NCBI GenBank assembly: GCA_028692975.1
Contig: JAQUWF010000019.1
Span: 1 to 40,884, forward strand
DNA from: Lachnospiraceae bacterium
GTDB lineage: Bacteria > Bacillota > Clostridia > Lachnospirales > Lachnospiraceae
Length of the DNA: 40,884 nucleotides
Direction: 5' to 3'
The notes under the pieces were generated by a model. The model was not told where the DNA came from and made no database searches. It saw only the letters and a program-made list of their open reading frames with translations. A program made the position numbers and the translations under genes. Positions within the stretch are counted from its first letter, which is position 1. Every line of letters begins with the position of its first letter. This document shows positions 8,466 to 16,599 of the stretch, piece by piece.

Positions 8466-9458
8466 CTAAATTATGTCAGAATAATCTAAAATCGTAACTC
8501 CGGTTTGTTCATCTTTCACAATCTCCGGCTCGTCTCCGTCGGCTTTTGCCTGAGCCATTAAGGCCTCCAGAGATTCTCTTGGAATCGGAATGAAGCTGTT
8601 TGGATCTTCCTCTTCTTCCGGCTCACTCTCTGCCATAGCATCCAGACCCGACAAGTTTAATTTTATTTCTTCTGTTAATCCTGTTACCGGCTTCTCTTCT
8701 TCCTCTTCCAGCGGCTGCAGTTCTCCGTTTTGTGCCATGGCAACCGCTGCGGCCAACTCTGCCTGGGACTCAAGGATCAATTTGTCCGCATCTGCTTTTT
8801 TCACTTCCTTTGGAAGTTCTATGGTATCATCCGTAGGCGTATCTTCCCGAACCAGAGTTTCTACAACTGGCTGCACCGGTTCCTGATCAACCGGCATAAC
8901 GACTGGTGCTTCTGCGGCAGGAGTCTGAGTTTCATTCGCTTCCTCGTCCTCATCGTCTGTCTCATCCTCGTCATCTTCATCCTCATCCGTCTTTTTCCAG
9001 AGTTCTGATAAAACAAAGAGAATAATCACAAATAATACAACCAGCCCAATAATAATGATACCTTCCAGACTCTGCATAGCCATGACCACATAGCCGATCA
9101 GCGGGGCGGTGAACACGATTTTGGGAACAGAATTGCGCAGGGTGATGGTCTCTGACTCTGCACCTGCATTTCTGGCATCCTTAACTGTATAAGAACCGGT
9201 AGTAGCATCGCCATCTTCTATCACATATGCATAAGTCTTTAGGTCGCTCTCGCTCAATACTTTATCGCCATTCTGCAGGTTCATCACATTGATGTCCTTG
9301 GCATAGGTAACGGACCCCATGGGAAGATTGGTATCCATGGAAGTTGAATCCACAACCACTGTAGATATGCCCATAACCGGCGGAATCAGAATCGCTCCCG
9401 CAATCAAAATGGCACATACCAAAAATATATTTACAATTACTTTTAAAAATTTAGACAT
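8466..9458 (-). CDS. Signal peptidase I-like (S26/SipW-type) membrane protein with acidic tail
   Basis: The N-terminal membrane segment (about residues 5-30) is followed by VVVDSTSMDTNLPMGS, which resembles the S26 signal peptidase box with the nucleophile serine at residue 40. An S26-like beta region ends in KIVFTAPLIGYV, and a second membrane segment follows at about 128-155. The rest is a cytoplasmic tail very rich in Asp and Glu. At the place where SipW-type enzymes have TH(R/K) with the general base, this protein reads TYAY (residues 75-78), so activity is doubtful. The ATG at 9458 has AAGGAG eight bases upstream and is preferred to a GTG at 9467. Substrate unknown. Confidence 0.65.
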   Translation of the reverse strand: MSKFLKVIVNIFLVCAILIAGAILIPPVMGISTVVVDSTSMDTNLPMGSVTYAKDINVMNLQNGDKVLSESDLKTYAYVIEDGDATTGSYTVKDARNAGAESETITLRNSVPKIVFTAPLIGYVVMAMQSLEGIIIIGLVVLFVIILFVLSELWKKTDEDEDDEDETDDEDEEANETQTPAAEAPVVMPVDQEPVQPVVETLVREDTPTDDTIELPKEVKKADADKLILESQAELAAAVAMAQNGELQPLEEEEEKPVTGLTEEIKLNLSGLDAMAESEPEEEEDPNSFIPIPRESLEALMAQAKADGDEPEIVKDEQTGVTILDYSDII

Positions 9459-9497
9459 GTTGAACACTCCTTGTCTGTCTGCGTTTTCCTGTTTACT

Positions 9498-9526
9498 ATT
9501 CTAACATTTAAATCCAAATCTGTACA
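9498..9526 (-). promoter_or_regulatory. Candidate promoter of the signal-peptidase-like gene
   Basis: TGTACA (9521-9526) and TAGAAT (9498-9503) on the minus strand are separated by 17 bp, about 40 bp upstream of the start codon. The match is moderate (4/6 and 5/6). Confidence 0.45.
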
Positions 9527-9577
9527 TAGGAAAATTGGAATTGGCTTTTGCCCTTATTTTTTTTGCAAAAGCCTTAC

Positions 9578-9606
9578 TTGCTAGATTATAGCATTTCCTA
9601 TATAAT
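9578..9606 (+). promoter_or_regulatory. Sigma-A promoter of the GNAT-PAP2 pair
   Basis: TTGCTA (9578-9583) and a perfect TATAAT (9601-9606) are 17 bp apart, 35 bp before the start codon. A GGAGG ribosome binding site follows at about 9624. Confidence 0.75.
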
Positions 9607-9640
9607 ATTTCCATACTAAAGTTGGAGGTTCCCTAACATT

Positions 9641-10393
9641 ATGGACAGAGATATAAAAATCATCGAAGACCTTTCCCTGAACGCCTGGCCTTCCCATCAG
9701 ATGCAGCTCTATGACGGATGGCTGCTGCGCTTTTCCTATTTTTACACACACCGTACCAACTGTGTGGAGCAGATTGGTGCCTCCACCCTTCCCCTGAAAG
9801 AAAAGCTTGACTATTGTGAACACATCTACAAACGCTGGCAGACCCCCTGCATTTTCAAGGTCAGCCCGGTGGTAAATCCGGATCTGGATCATATTCTCCA
9901 GGAACGGGGATATCATATAGAACATAGTACCGATGTGATGACCATGGATCTGGAGAACCACCCCTTCACGGACAGCCCTCTCCCCATCCGTATCGAAAAC
10001 TATATTTCCTATCAATGGATTGAGGGGCTTTTTGCATTAAAGAACACCACCAGCCCCATGCATCGCAAGATTGTTCCCTCCATGTACGCTGCCATACCAA
10101 AGGATGTGATCGCCGTCTCTATGGTGGAGGAGGAAAAGGTCATCGCCACAGGCCTTGGTATCCTGGATCGAGATTATATCGGGCTCTATGCGATCCATGT
10201 GGCGAAAGAATACCGGCACCGGCATTACGCCACTGCCATCTGCAGCACGATCCTTACACAGGGCCGGCGCAGAGGGGCGACCAGAGCCTACCTGCAGGTA
10301 GTATCCGACAATCTGCCCGCACAGGATCTCTATGCATCCCTTGGTTTCAAAAAATTTTATACAGACTGGTTCCGCGTAAAGGAGGATATATAA
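9641..10393 (+). CDS. GNAT family N-acetyltransferase
   Basis: The product is probably an acetyl-CoA dependent acyltransferase of unknown substrate. The C-terminal half has the GNAT fold: GLYAIHVAKEYRHRHYATAI, near residues 180-200, is the acetyl-CoA binding beta4-alpha3 region, and NLPAQDLYASLGFKKFYTDW is the usual end motif. The N-terminal 100 residues look like a degenerate second GNAT-like half (DGWLLRFSYFYTHRTNCV), an arrangement seen in two-domain family members. It begins a plus-strand pair with the PAP2 gene, only one base pair away from overlap, under the promoter at 9578-9606. Confidence 0.85.
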   Translation: MDRDIKIIEDLSLNAWPSHQMQLYDGWLLRFSYFYTHRTNCVEQIGASTLPLKEKLDYCEHIYKRWQTPCIFKVSPVVNPDLDHILQERGYHIEHSTDVMTMDLENHPFTDSPLPIRIENYISYQWIEGLFALKNTTSPMHRKIVPSMYAAIPKDVIAVSMVEEEKVIATGLGILDRDYIGLYAIHVAKEYRHRHYATAICSTILTQGRRRGATRAYLQVVSDNLPAQDLYASLGFKKFYTDWFRVKEDI

Positions 10394-11290
10394 ATGGACT
10401 TTTTGAATTTTCTGGTACAATTCCGCAACCCGGTCACCGAATCCATTGCTCAGGTGATTACCTATTTCGGTCAGGAGTTTATTATTATTGGCATTATCTG
10501 CTGGCTCTACTGGTGTCAGAACAAACGTCTGGCCTATACACTCGGCTTCACCTATTTTATTTCCGGTCTGCTGGCTCAGGGGCTCAAGATCACATTCCGT
10601 ATCCCAAGACCCTGGATTCTGGACCCCAACTTTCAGGCTGTGCCCTCCGCCCTGCCTGCAGCCACTGGCTATTCTTTTCCCAGCGGCCATACCCAGAGTG
10701 CTACCGCTCTCTATGGTACCCTTGGACTTGCCTGTAAGCGTACCGGCTGGAAGATTCTCTGCTTTTCCATGTTGTTCATGGTGGGATTCTCCCGCATGTT
10801 CCTGGGCTGTCACACACCAAAAGATGTTTGTACCGCATGGATTCTTACGATTATAATCACAATCGTTGTCTACAAAGTCTGGGCAAAGATTGACCAGAAC
10901 CATTCTAAGGATCTCCTGATCGGCATTGCTTTGGCAGTCATCGTATGTGCTCTCTGGAGCTATGCATATATATTATATAGAAGCAACACCCTCACTTACA
11001 AATATGCCGCGGACTGCTGCAAGGCCTGCGGTGCCGGACTGGGCTTCGCCATAGGTTTTTACTGCGAACGGCGTTATGTTAATTTTTCCACGGATGGTAC
11101 CCTTACCCATCGCATCCTGCGCATAGTCCTGGGACTTGTCGGTGCACTTGTTCTGGAGCTTGGTCTGAAATATCTTTGTCCCCAGCTGCTTATACTGGAT
11201 GCGCTGCGTTACTGTCTGATTATTTTATGGATTCTTCTGTTTTTCCCCATGATATTTCAGCGGTATGAAAAGCAAAAGATTTCCGCATAA
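10394..11290 (+). CDS. PAP2 superfamily phosphatase, integral membrane
   Basis: It probably removes phosphate from a lipid phosphate or pyrophosphate such as phosphatidic acid or undecaprenyl pyrophosphate. All three PAP2 motifs are present: K65xxxxxxR72P (KITFRIPRP), PSGH at residues 96-99, and SRxxxxxHxxxD with Arg134, His140 and Asp144. At least six hydrophobic segments surround them, and about 130 further residues with several more follow. The ATG directly follows the acetyltransferase stop, so the two are co-translated. A bidirectional terminator follows. The substrate cannot be told from sequence. Confidence 0.9.
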   Translation: MDFLNFLVQFRNPVTESIAQVITYFGQEFIIIGIICWLYWCQNKRLAYTLGFTYFISGLLAQGLKITFRIPRPWILDPNFQAVPSALPAATGYSFPSGHTQSATALYGTLGLACKRTGWKILCFSMLFMVGFSRMFLGCHTPKDVCTAWILTIIITIVVYKVWAKIDQNHSKDLLIGIALAVIVCALWSYAYILYRSNTLTYKYAADCCKACGAGLGFAIGFYCERRYVNFSTDGTLTHRILRIVLGLVGALVLELGLKYLCPQLLILDALRYCLIILWILLFFPMIFQRYEKQKISA

Positions 11291-11297
11291 AATCATC

Positions 11298-11336
11298 AAA
11301 AAAAGATCCCCGCACAAATTGCCGGGATCTTTTTTC
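11298..11336. terminator. Bidirectional terminator between converging PAP2 and crh genes
   Basis: AAAAGATCCC (11301-11310) pairs with GGGATCTTTT (11324-11333). There are T-runs on both strands, so it can end transcription of the plus-strand pair and of the minus-strand whiA-crh operon. Confidence 0.9.
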
Positions 11337-11359
11337 AGCCATATTCATTTGTTTTCTGC

Positions 11360-11614
11360 TTACTGTTGTGTCAAATAAGCTTCGATTTTATCCATCGCTT
11401 CTGTCTCATCATCTCCGTTGGCAGATACAGTAATTTTCTCGCCCACGTCCAATCCTAAAGTCATCATGCCCATAATGCTCTTGGCATTGACTTTTTTGTT
11501 GCCCGTTTCTACATAGACTTCGCTGTCAAACTGGCTCGCTACCTGTACGAGTAACGCTACCGGTCTGGTTTCTAACCCACGTGCGATTTGAATAGTTATC
11601 GGTTTTTTAATCAT
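11360..11614 (-). CDS. crh: Crh-like HPr-family protein lacking the active-site histidine
   Basis: The 84-residue product has the HPr fold, but where phosphocarrier HPr has His15 it reads GLETRP with Glu15. It therefore cannot take a phosphoryl group from enzyme I. The regulatory Ser46 is kept (KSIMGMM, residues 45-51), as in Bacillus Crh, where HPr kinase phosphorylates it to make a CcpA co-repressor. It lies directly after whiA, as crh does in Bacillus. The ATG at 11612-11614 has GAGGAAAAA upstream and overlaps the whiA stop by 8 bp. A role in catabolite control is inferred from family and context. Confidence 0.85.
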   Translation of the reverse strand: MIKKPITIQIARGLETRPVALLVQVASQFDSEVYVETGNKKVNAKSIMGMMTLGLDVGEKITVSANGDDETEAMDKIEAYLTQQ

Positions 11615-12530
11615 AATCTTTTTCCTCCTCGTTGCCTCGTAACTCTTGTGCCAATTCACTGAGACGTCTCAGTCTGTGATTGACACCTGATTTGCCGACT
11701 GGTGGATTTAATTTTGTGCCCAGTTCAGCCAGGGTTGCATCGGGATAATCCAGTCTCACCTCTGCCATCTCTTTTAAATTCGGTGTAAGGCCGGTCAATC
11801 CTGTGGTGTCGCGAATATATTCTATATCCTCTATCTGATTCACTGCCGCATGTATCGTCTTGTTAATATTGGCCGCTTCACAGTTCACCTTCCTGTTTAC
11901 GCTGTTGCGCATGTCCTTGAATATCCGGACGTTCTCCAGATTCATCAGGGAAATATTGGCTCCCATGAGACCCAGCAGTTCTACAATCTGGGCGCCCTCC
12001 TTGAGATAAACCACAAACATCTTTTTTCGCGAAACGATTTTTGCTTCCAGTTCAAATCCATTCATAACTTCCTGAATCTTTTGTGCCTGAGTCTCTGTCG
12101 CCGCATCGATTTCCAAATGATAAGACTTTTCCGGGTCGCTGATGGAGCCAGCCGCCAGAAATGCTCCTCGTAAATAAGCCCTCCTGCAGCAATCATTCTG
12201 CAGCATAGCACTGCTATGGGTCGCCTTGACGACACGCAGGGCCTCTGTCTGATTGTCCAACAACAGGGAATATACGTTGCTTTTTCTCGCATATTTACTT
12301 TTTCCAATAGAAATCTCTACGCCTATCTTAAATGCTTTTTTCAATAATGTAAAGTATTTTCTTGCTACAACCTCATTTTCTGTATGTATCAGGATACTGT
12401 ATTCCTGCTCCGGCGACACCAAAACCTTGCCGCAAAGGCTGATTATTGCAGCTATTTCCGCTATTTGGCAATGTCTGGCCAGGCCGATTTGTTTTGCCAG
12501 TTCTTCTTTTACCCCGCTGGAAAAAGACAT
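11607..12530 (-). CDS. whiA: DNA-binding protein WhiA
   Basis: WhiA has an N-terminal LAGLIDADG-type homing-endonuclease fold without nuclease function and a C-terminal helix-turn-helix. It affects cell division and chromosome segregation in Bacillus and sporulation in Streptomyces. The 307-residue length is normal. The start MSFSSGVKEELAKQ and the C-terminal LNPPVGKSGVNHRLRRLSEL are diagnostic. It follows rapZ by 15 bp. Confidence 0.96.
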   Translation of the reverse strand: MSFSSGVKEELAKQIGLARHCQIAEIAAIISLCGKVLVSPEQEYSILIHTENEVVARKYFTLLKKAFKIGVEISIGKSKYARKSNVYSLLLDNQTEALRVVKATHSSAMLQNDCCRRAYLRGAFLAAGSISDPEKSYHLEIDAATETQAQKIQEVMNGFELEAKIVSRKKMFVVYLKEGAQIVELLGLMGANISLMNLENVRIFKDMRNSVNRKVNCEAANINKTIHAAVNQIEDIEYIRDTTGLTGLTPNLKEMAEVRLDYPDATLAELGTKLNPPVGKSGVNHRLRRLSELAQELRGNEEEKDYD

Positions 12531-12545
12531 ACGTTCACCTCAAAT

Positions 12546-13430
12546 CTATTTTTTCCGCACTGCGTCTTTTTCAATGTCCCTGTGTTCGATGCGCAGGCCA
12601 TAATCTGTATCCTCCTGGCTGTTTAATTTCTCATACAGCGCATTGGCCAGCGTAACGGAGCGATGCTTCCCGCCAGTACAGCCGATGCTGATCACCAGCT
12701 GGTTCTTTCCCTCCATAATATAATTCGGAATCAAGAACCGGATCATATCCGTCAATTTGTCCAGAAATGTCTGTGCAGCATCAAACCCCATAACGTAATC
12801 ATATACCTCATGGTCATTGCCGCTCTTGCTGCGCAGTTCGTCTATATAATAGGGATTGGGCAGGAAACGCACGTCAAAGACCAGATCTGAATCCGACGGA
12901 ATACCATATTTGAACCCAAAGGACAGAATGGACACGAATAAATTCTTAAAGCCCTTATTCTGCACGAAAATGCGGTCCAGCTCTTTTTTCAGTTCCCTGG
13001 TCAGCAGCTGGCTGGTATCCAGAATATAATCAGCCTGCTTGCGCAGGAAATCCAGTTTTTTCCGTTCCTCCCGGATACCGTCCTCCACTCTGCCGTTTCC
13101 GGCCAGAGGATGGCTGCGCCTTGTTTCCTTATAGCGCTTGATCAATGTATGATCATTGGCATCCAGAAACAGGATCTCATAATCATTTTCCGATGCGCGC
13201 ATACGTGTCAGCACGTTCTGCAATTCTCCAAGAGAATAGCGATTGCGGATATCCACGCCGATGGCCACCTTCTGTATCTCTGAATACGCCCCGTCCACAG
13301 ACAGCTGGGCGAACTTTTCTATTAATGGAATGGGAAGATTATCCACGCAGAAATATTCCGCATCCTCCAGCATTTTCAGTGCGGTGCTTTTCCCGGCTCC
13401 CGACATTCCTGTCACAATCACAAATCGCAT
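12546..13430 (-). CDS. rapZ: RNase adapter / nucleotide-binding protein RapZ (YvcJ)
   Basis: In enterobacteria RapZ targets the GlmZ small RNA to RNase E; in Firmicutes the YvcJ homologue is a GTP/ATP-binding protein of less clear role. The Walker A motif GMSGAGKSTAL is at residues 8-18, and the C-terminal domain has the conserved ISIGCTGGKHRSV. At 294 residues it is full length. The order murB-rapZ-whiA-crh resembles the Bacillus yvcJ-yvcK-whiA-crh cluster, but yvcK is not between rapZ and whiA. Confidence 0.95.
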   Translation of the reverse strand: MRFVIVTGMSGAGKSTALKMLEDAEYFCVDNLPIPLIEKFAQLSVDGAYSEIQKVAIGVDIRNRYSLGELQNVLTRMRASENDYEILFLDANDHTLIKRYKETRRSHPLAGNGRVEDGIREERKKLDFLRKQADYILDTSQLLTRELKKELDRIFVQNKGFKNLFVSILSFGFKYGIPSDSDLVFDVRFLPNPYYIDELRSKSGNDHEVYDYVMGFDAAQTFLDKLTDMIRFLIPNYIMEGKNQLVISIGCTGGKHRSVTLANALYEKLNSQEDTDYGLRIEHRDIEKDAVRKK

Positions 13431-13444
13431 TCTCTTTTGTCTCC

Positions 13445-14356
13445 TCAGAATTCCCCTAAAAACTTCACTTCCGTCTCCAGTGTCACGCCGAACTTCTCCT
13501 TTACGGCTGCAGTCACATAGTCAATAAGGTCTCTCACATCCTTCGCCGTGGCATTTCCTTTGTTAATCACAAAACCGCAGTGTTTCTCCGATACCTGGGC
13601 ACCGCCGCAGCTGTAGCCGCGCAGTCCGGCATCCATGATCAATTTGCCTGCGAAATAGCCCTCCGGCCGTTTGAAAGTACTTCCAGCACTTGGGTATTCC
13701 AGGGGCTGCTTGCTCACCCGCTGTTCTTTCAGTTCATTCATCTTTTCCGCAATGGCCGCCGGATCTTTTTCTTCCAGCCCCAGCACCGCTTCCAGCACCA
13801 CATAGCCCGCCGTCTTGATCACGCTGGTGCGATAGCCAAGGGCCAGTTCTTCCACCGGAATCCGCCGGATCTCCCCGCAGTGATCCAGTACAGTCACTTC
13901 CCGCAGCACATCCTTCATCTCTCCGCCGTAGGCACCTGCATTCATCACCGCAGCACCACCCAGTGTCCCTGGAATCCCTGCTGCGAATTCGAATCCGCCA
14001 AGACCTGCATCCAGAGCCGCTCTGGCCACCTGGGACAAAAGTGCCCCCGCCTGTGCGATCAGGCAGTTTCCTTCTGTGCGGATTTCATTCAGGTTGCGGT
14101 AGATCTGGATCACCACGCCGTGATAGCCCGCATCGCTCACCAGCAGGTTCGACCCATTACCCAGTATGAAATAGGGCATCTTTTCTTTTTTACAGGCTTC
14201 TATGATCTTATGTAATTCTTCTATGGTATCCGGGCACACATAATAATCCGCAGGCCCGCCGATACGGAAAGTCGTATGCAGCCTCATCGGTTCCTGCATC
14301 TTTACCCCTTCGGTGCCTGCAATCGTCTCCAAAATCTGACTAAATTCTTTACTCAC
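13445..14356 (-). CDS. murB: UDP-N-acetylenolpyruvoylglucosamine reductase
   Basis: MurB reduces UDP-GlcNAc-enolpyruvate to UDP-MurNAc with NADPH and FAD in peptidoglycan precursor synthesis. The FAD-binding segments ILGNGSNLLVSDAGYHG and FAAGIPGTLGGAAVMNAGAY are clear, as is the catalytic-serine region EYPSAGSTFKRP of the short (type II) form. At 303 residues it is full length. The start abuts the tcdA stop, so the two are probably co-transcribed. Confidence 0.97.
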   Translation of the reverse strand: MSKEFSQILETIAGTEGVKMQEPMRLHTTFRIGGPADYYVCPDTIEELHKIIEACKKEKMPYFILGNGSNLLVSDAGYHGVVIQIYRNLNEIRTEGNCLIAQAGALLSQVARAALDAGLGGFEFAAGIPGTLGGAAVMNAGAYGGEMKDVLREVTVLDHCGEIRRIPVEELALGYRTSVIKTAGYVVLEAVLGLEEKDPAAIAEKMNELKEQRVSKQPLEYPSAGSTFKRPEGYFAGKLIMDAGLRGYSCGGAQVSEKHCGFVINKGNATAKDVRDLIDYVTAAVKEKFGVTLETEVKFLGEF

Positions 14357-15076
14357 TTATTTTCCCCCTGCCAAATCACGAATCACCTCGCCGGCAATCA
14401 TCAGTCCTGCCACGCTGGGTACAAAAGAAATACTGCCCGGTACCGGACGATCCGTATTTCCTTTTTTCTCTTCGGATTTCGTGTCTTTTTTGACCGGCTG
14501 CTCTCTGGAGAACAGCACCTTTACTTTTTTGATTCCGCGCCTACGCAGTTCTGTGCGCATGACTTTTGCCAGCGGACACACCGTAGTCTTGGCGATATCC
14601 GTAATTTCAAAACGGGACGGGTCCAGTTTGTTTCCGGTACCCATACAGGAAATCACCGGTGTGTCAGCCGCCTTGGCCCGCTGGATCAACAGCAGTTTCG
14701 AAGAAACCGTATCGATGGCATCCACCACGTAATCATACTCGGCAAAATCAAAGAGCACTGCCGTGTCCTCGTTATAAAAGGTCTCATAGGTGTGCACCAG
14801 AATGTCTGGATCAATATCCGCAACACGTTCCTTTGCCACCTGTGTCTTCGCCTTGCCTATGGTAGAATGCAGGGCAACCAGCTGACGGTTGATATTGGTC
14901 ATTGAAACCACGTCCGGATCTACAAGCGTCAGCTGTGCGATCCCACATCTGGCCAGTGCCTCCACCGTATAGGAACCAACGCCGCCGATACCGAAAACCG
15001 CTATCTTAGCGCGCCCCAGCCGGTCCATGGCCTCCTGGCCCAGCAATAATTCTGTCCTTGAATATTCATGAAGCAT
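14357..15076 (-). CDS. tcdA: tRNA threonylcarbamoyladenosine dehydratase (E1-like ThiF family)
   Basis: TcdA uses ATP to cyclise t6A37 of tRNA to ct6A. The nucleotide-binding GIGGVGSYTVEALARCGI (about residues 29-46) and the typical DVVSMTNINRQ and DYVVDAIDTVSSK segments identify the ThiF/MoeB-like fold and this subgroup. The ATG at 15074-15076 has AAAGGA nine bases before it; a TTG at 15082 would be too close to that site. It leads the tcdA-murB-rapZ-whiA-crh series. Confidence 0.93.
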   Translation of the reverse strand: MLHEYSRTELLLGQEAMDRLGRAKIAVFGIGGVGSYTVEALARCGIAQLTLVDPDVVSMTNINRQLVALHSTIGKAKTQVAKERVADIDPDILVHTYETFYNEDTAVLFDFAEYDYVVDAIDTVSSKLLLIQRAKAADTPVISCMGTGNKLDPSRFEITDIAKTTVCPLAKVMRTELRRRGIKKVKVLFSREQPVKKDTKSEEKKGNTDRPVPGSISFVPSVAGLMIAGEVIRDLAGGK

Positions 15077-15110
15077 AAGCAATCATCCTTTATGTCTTTT
15101 TATGCTCTCT

Positions 15111-15140
15111 ATTCTAACACATTTCTTCCCCGCATTCCAA
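15111..15140 (-). promoter_or_regulatory. Candidate promoter of tcdA and downstream genes
   Basis: TTGGAA (15135-15140) and TAGAAT (15111-15116) on the minus strand are 18 bp apart, about 35 bp upstream of tcdA. I see no clear terminator for spoVAE in the 80-bp gap. Confidence 0.5.
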
Positions 15141-15156
15141 CCCTTTATGAAAACCT

Positions 15157-15513
15157 CTATTTTTTCATTTTAGGCTGGAAGATCCAGCTGGCAATATAAC
15201 CGAACACCAGAGCCGCAGAAATCCCCACCGCACTGGCTGTGAAGCCGCCCATAAAAATGCCCATGAAACCATCCTTGTCGATGGCTTTTCGCATGCCCTT
15301 CCACAGTGTATTGCCAAATCCGGTCAGGGGCACGGAGGCACCCGCCCCGGCGAATTCCATTAACGGCTCGTACACACCTATAAATCCCAGCACTGCACCC
15401 AGGCAGACCAATATGACCATGATCCGGCCCGGCATGAGTTTCGTTTTGTCCAAAAGGATCTGTGTCAGGGCGCAGATCAGTCCGCCTACCCAGAAAGCCT
15501 GTACATATTCCAT
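15157..15513 (-). CDS. spoVAE: Stage V sporulation protein AE (SpoVAEB type)
   Basis: This is part of the SpoVA channel in the spore inner membrane that carries calcium dipicolinate in sporulation and out in germination. The 118-residue protein is nearly all membrane segments, with the family motifs FWVGGLICALTQILLD and EFAGAGASVPLTGFGNTL. It overlaps the spoVAD stop (TGATG). It lies about 20 kb from spoVAA-AB-AC, its usual neighbours. No SpoVAF or SpoVAEA is present. Confidence 0.94.
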   Translation of the reverse strand: MEYVQAFWVGGLICALTQILLDKTKLMPGRIMVILVCLGAVLGFIGVYEPLMEFAGAGASVPLTGFGNTLWKGMRKAIDKDGFMGIFMGGFTASAVGISAALVFGYIASWIFQPKMKK

Positions 15514-16529
15514 CACTCCACACCCCTTTCCAACACTACCGCATGAGCGATGCCCGGCACCGTATTGCCCTCCGCAAAGCTGACCTTGGACAGCAGTGCC
15601 CCTGTGGGCACAAAAAGCACCCTCTTCCAGTCTCCCTTTGTCAGCTCCGGCAGGATATGTGCCGCCAGCACACTGGCCGCGCAGCCGCAGCCGCTTCCTC
15701 CCGCATGGGTATCCTGCGTTTCCGGATCATAGATCAGTATACCGCAGTCCGTGTGATTGGGGGCTATATCGTAGCCCTTCTCCCCAAGCAGTTTACATAA
15801 TATTTCCCGTCCCACACTGCCCAGATCTCCGGTTATGATCTTATCATAGTCTTCCGGATTCCGCTCAAAATCATGAAAGTGGTGATAAATGGTATCGGCC
15901 GCGGCACCCGCCATGCACGCTCCCATATTCAGGGAGTCCTTGATGCCCTTGTCCACGATCTTCCCTGTGGTGATCCCTGTGATACAGACCTTCCCCCGCT
16001 CCAGACCCAGCACGCAGGCTCCGCTTCCTGTCACGGTCCAGGATGCGGACAGAGGCCTTTGATTGCCGTAGCCCAGCGGGAACCGGAATTCCTTCTCCGC
16101 GCTGGCGAAATGGCTGGAGGTCAGGCATAGCACATGGCCTGCATAGCCGCCTGCCACAGTCATAGCCCCCAGAGACAGGGATTCTCCCATGGTAGAGCAG
16201 GCCCCAAACAGTCCAAAAAGGGGGACCTGAAGGTCCTCGACACCGAAGGAGGACGCGATGGACTGGGCCAGCAGATCCCCCGCAAAAACGTACCGCAGCT
16301 CCTGTGGCTTTAGCTTCGCCTTCTTCAGGGCGATCCTGGCTGCCTCCTTCTGCAATTCACTCTCTGCCTCCTCCCAGCTGTCTGCCTGGGCCATAGGATC
16401 TTCAAAGACATGGTCAAAGCAGGCTCCCAGCGGACCTTCGCCTTCTTTTGGTCCCACAGCAGAGCCTGCCCCCATAATATAAACCTTTGTGTCTAATTTT
16501 ATACTTTGTTTCCCGAGCATCTGCGACAT
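15513..16529 (-). CDS. spoVAD: Stage V sporulation protein AD
   Basis: SpoVAD is the thiolase-fold subunit that binds dipicolinic acid for import into the forespore. The protein has the family elements MGAGSAVGPKEGEGPLG, GACSTMGESLSLGAM and GGSGCGCAASVLAAH. The ATG at 16527-16529 has GGAGG six bases upstream and gives 338 residues; an upstream start at 16544 lacks a site. spoVAC does not precede it here: a sugar gene ends 71 bp upstream, and a forespore-type promoter lies in the gap. Confidence 0.95.
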   Translation of the reverse strand: MSQMLGKQSIKLDTKVYIMGAGSAVGPKEGEGPLGACFDHVFEDPMAQADSWEEAESELQKEAARIALKKAKLKPQELRYVFAGDLLAQSIASSFGVEDLQVPLFGLFGACSTMGESLSLGAMTVAGGYAGHVLCLTSSHFASAEKEFRFPLGYGNQRPLSASWTVTGSGACVLGLERGKVCITGITTGKIVDKGIKDSLNMGACMAGAAADTIYHHFHDFERNPEDYDKIITGDLGSVGREILCKLLGEKGYDIAPNHTDCGILIYDPETQDTHAGGSGCGCAASVLAAHILPELTKGDWKRVLFVPTGALLSKVSFAEGNTVPGIAHAVVLERGVE

Positions 16530-16562
16530 GTTCCGCCTCCTCATACCTTCTGTTGTTTTCCT

Positions 16563-16591
16563 TAGTATGTGTCAGAGCGCGGAAAATATGT
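16563..16591 (-). promoter_or_regulatory. Candidate sigma-G/sigma-F promoter of spoVAD-spoVAE
   Basis: On the minus strand CATACTA (16563-16569) matches the sigma-G -10 pattern CATNHTA at every position. ACATA (16587-16591) matches the -35 pattern GHATR at four of five positions, with a 17-bp spacer. It lies 34 bp before the spoVAD start. The spoVA genes are known targets of sigma-G. Confidence 0.55.
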
Positions 16592-16599
16592 AATGTTTT

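Noticed and set aside
10037..10903. 288-residue minus-strand frame
   Set aside because: It is antisense to the clear acetyltransferase and PAP2 genes and resembles no protein family.
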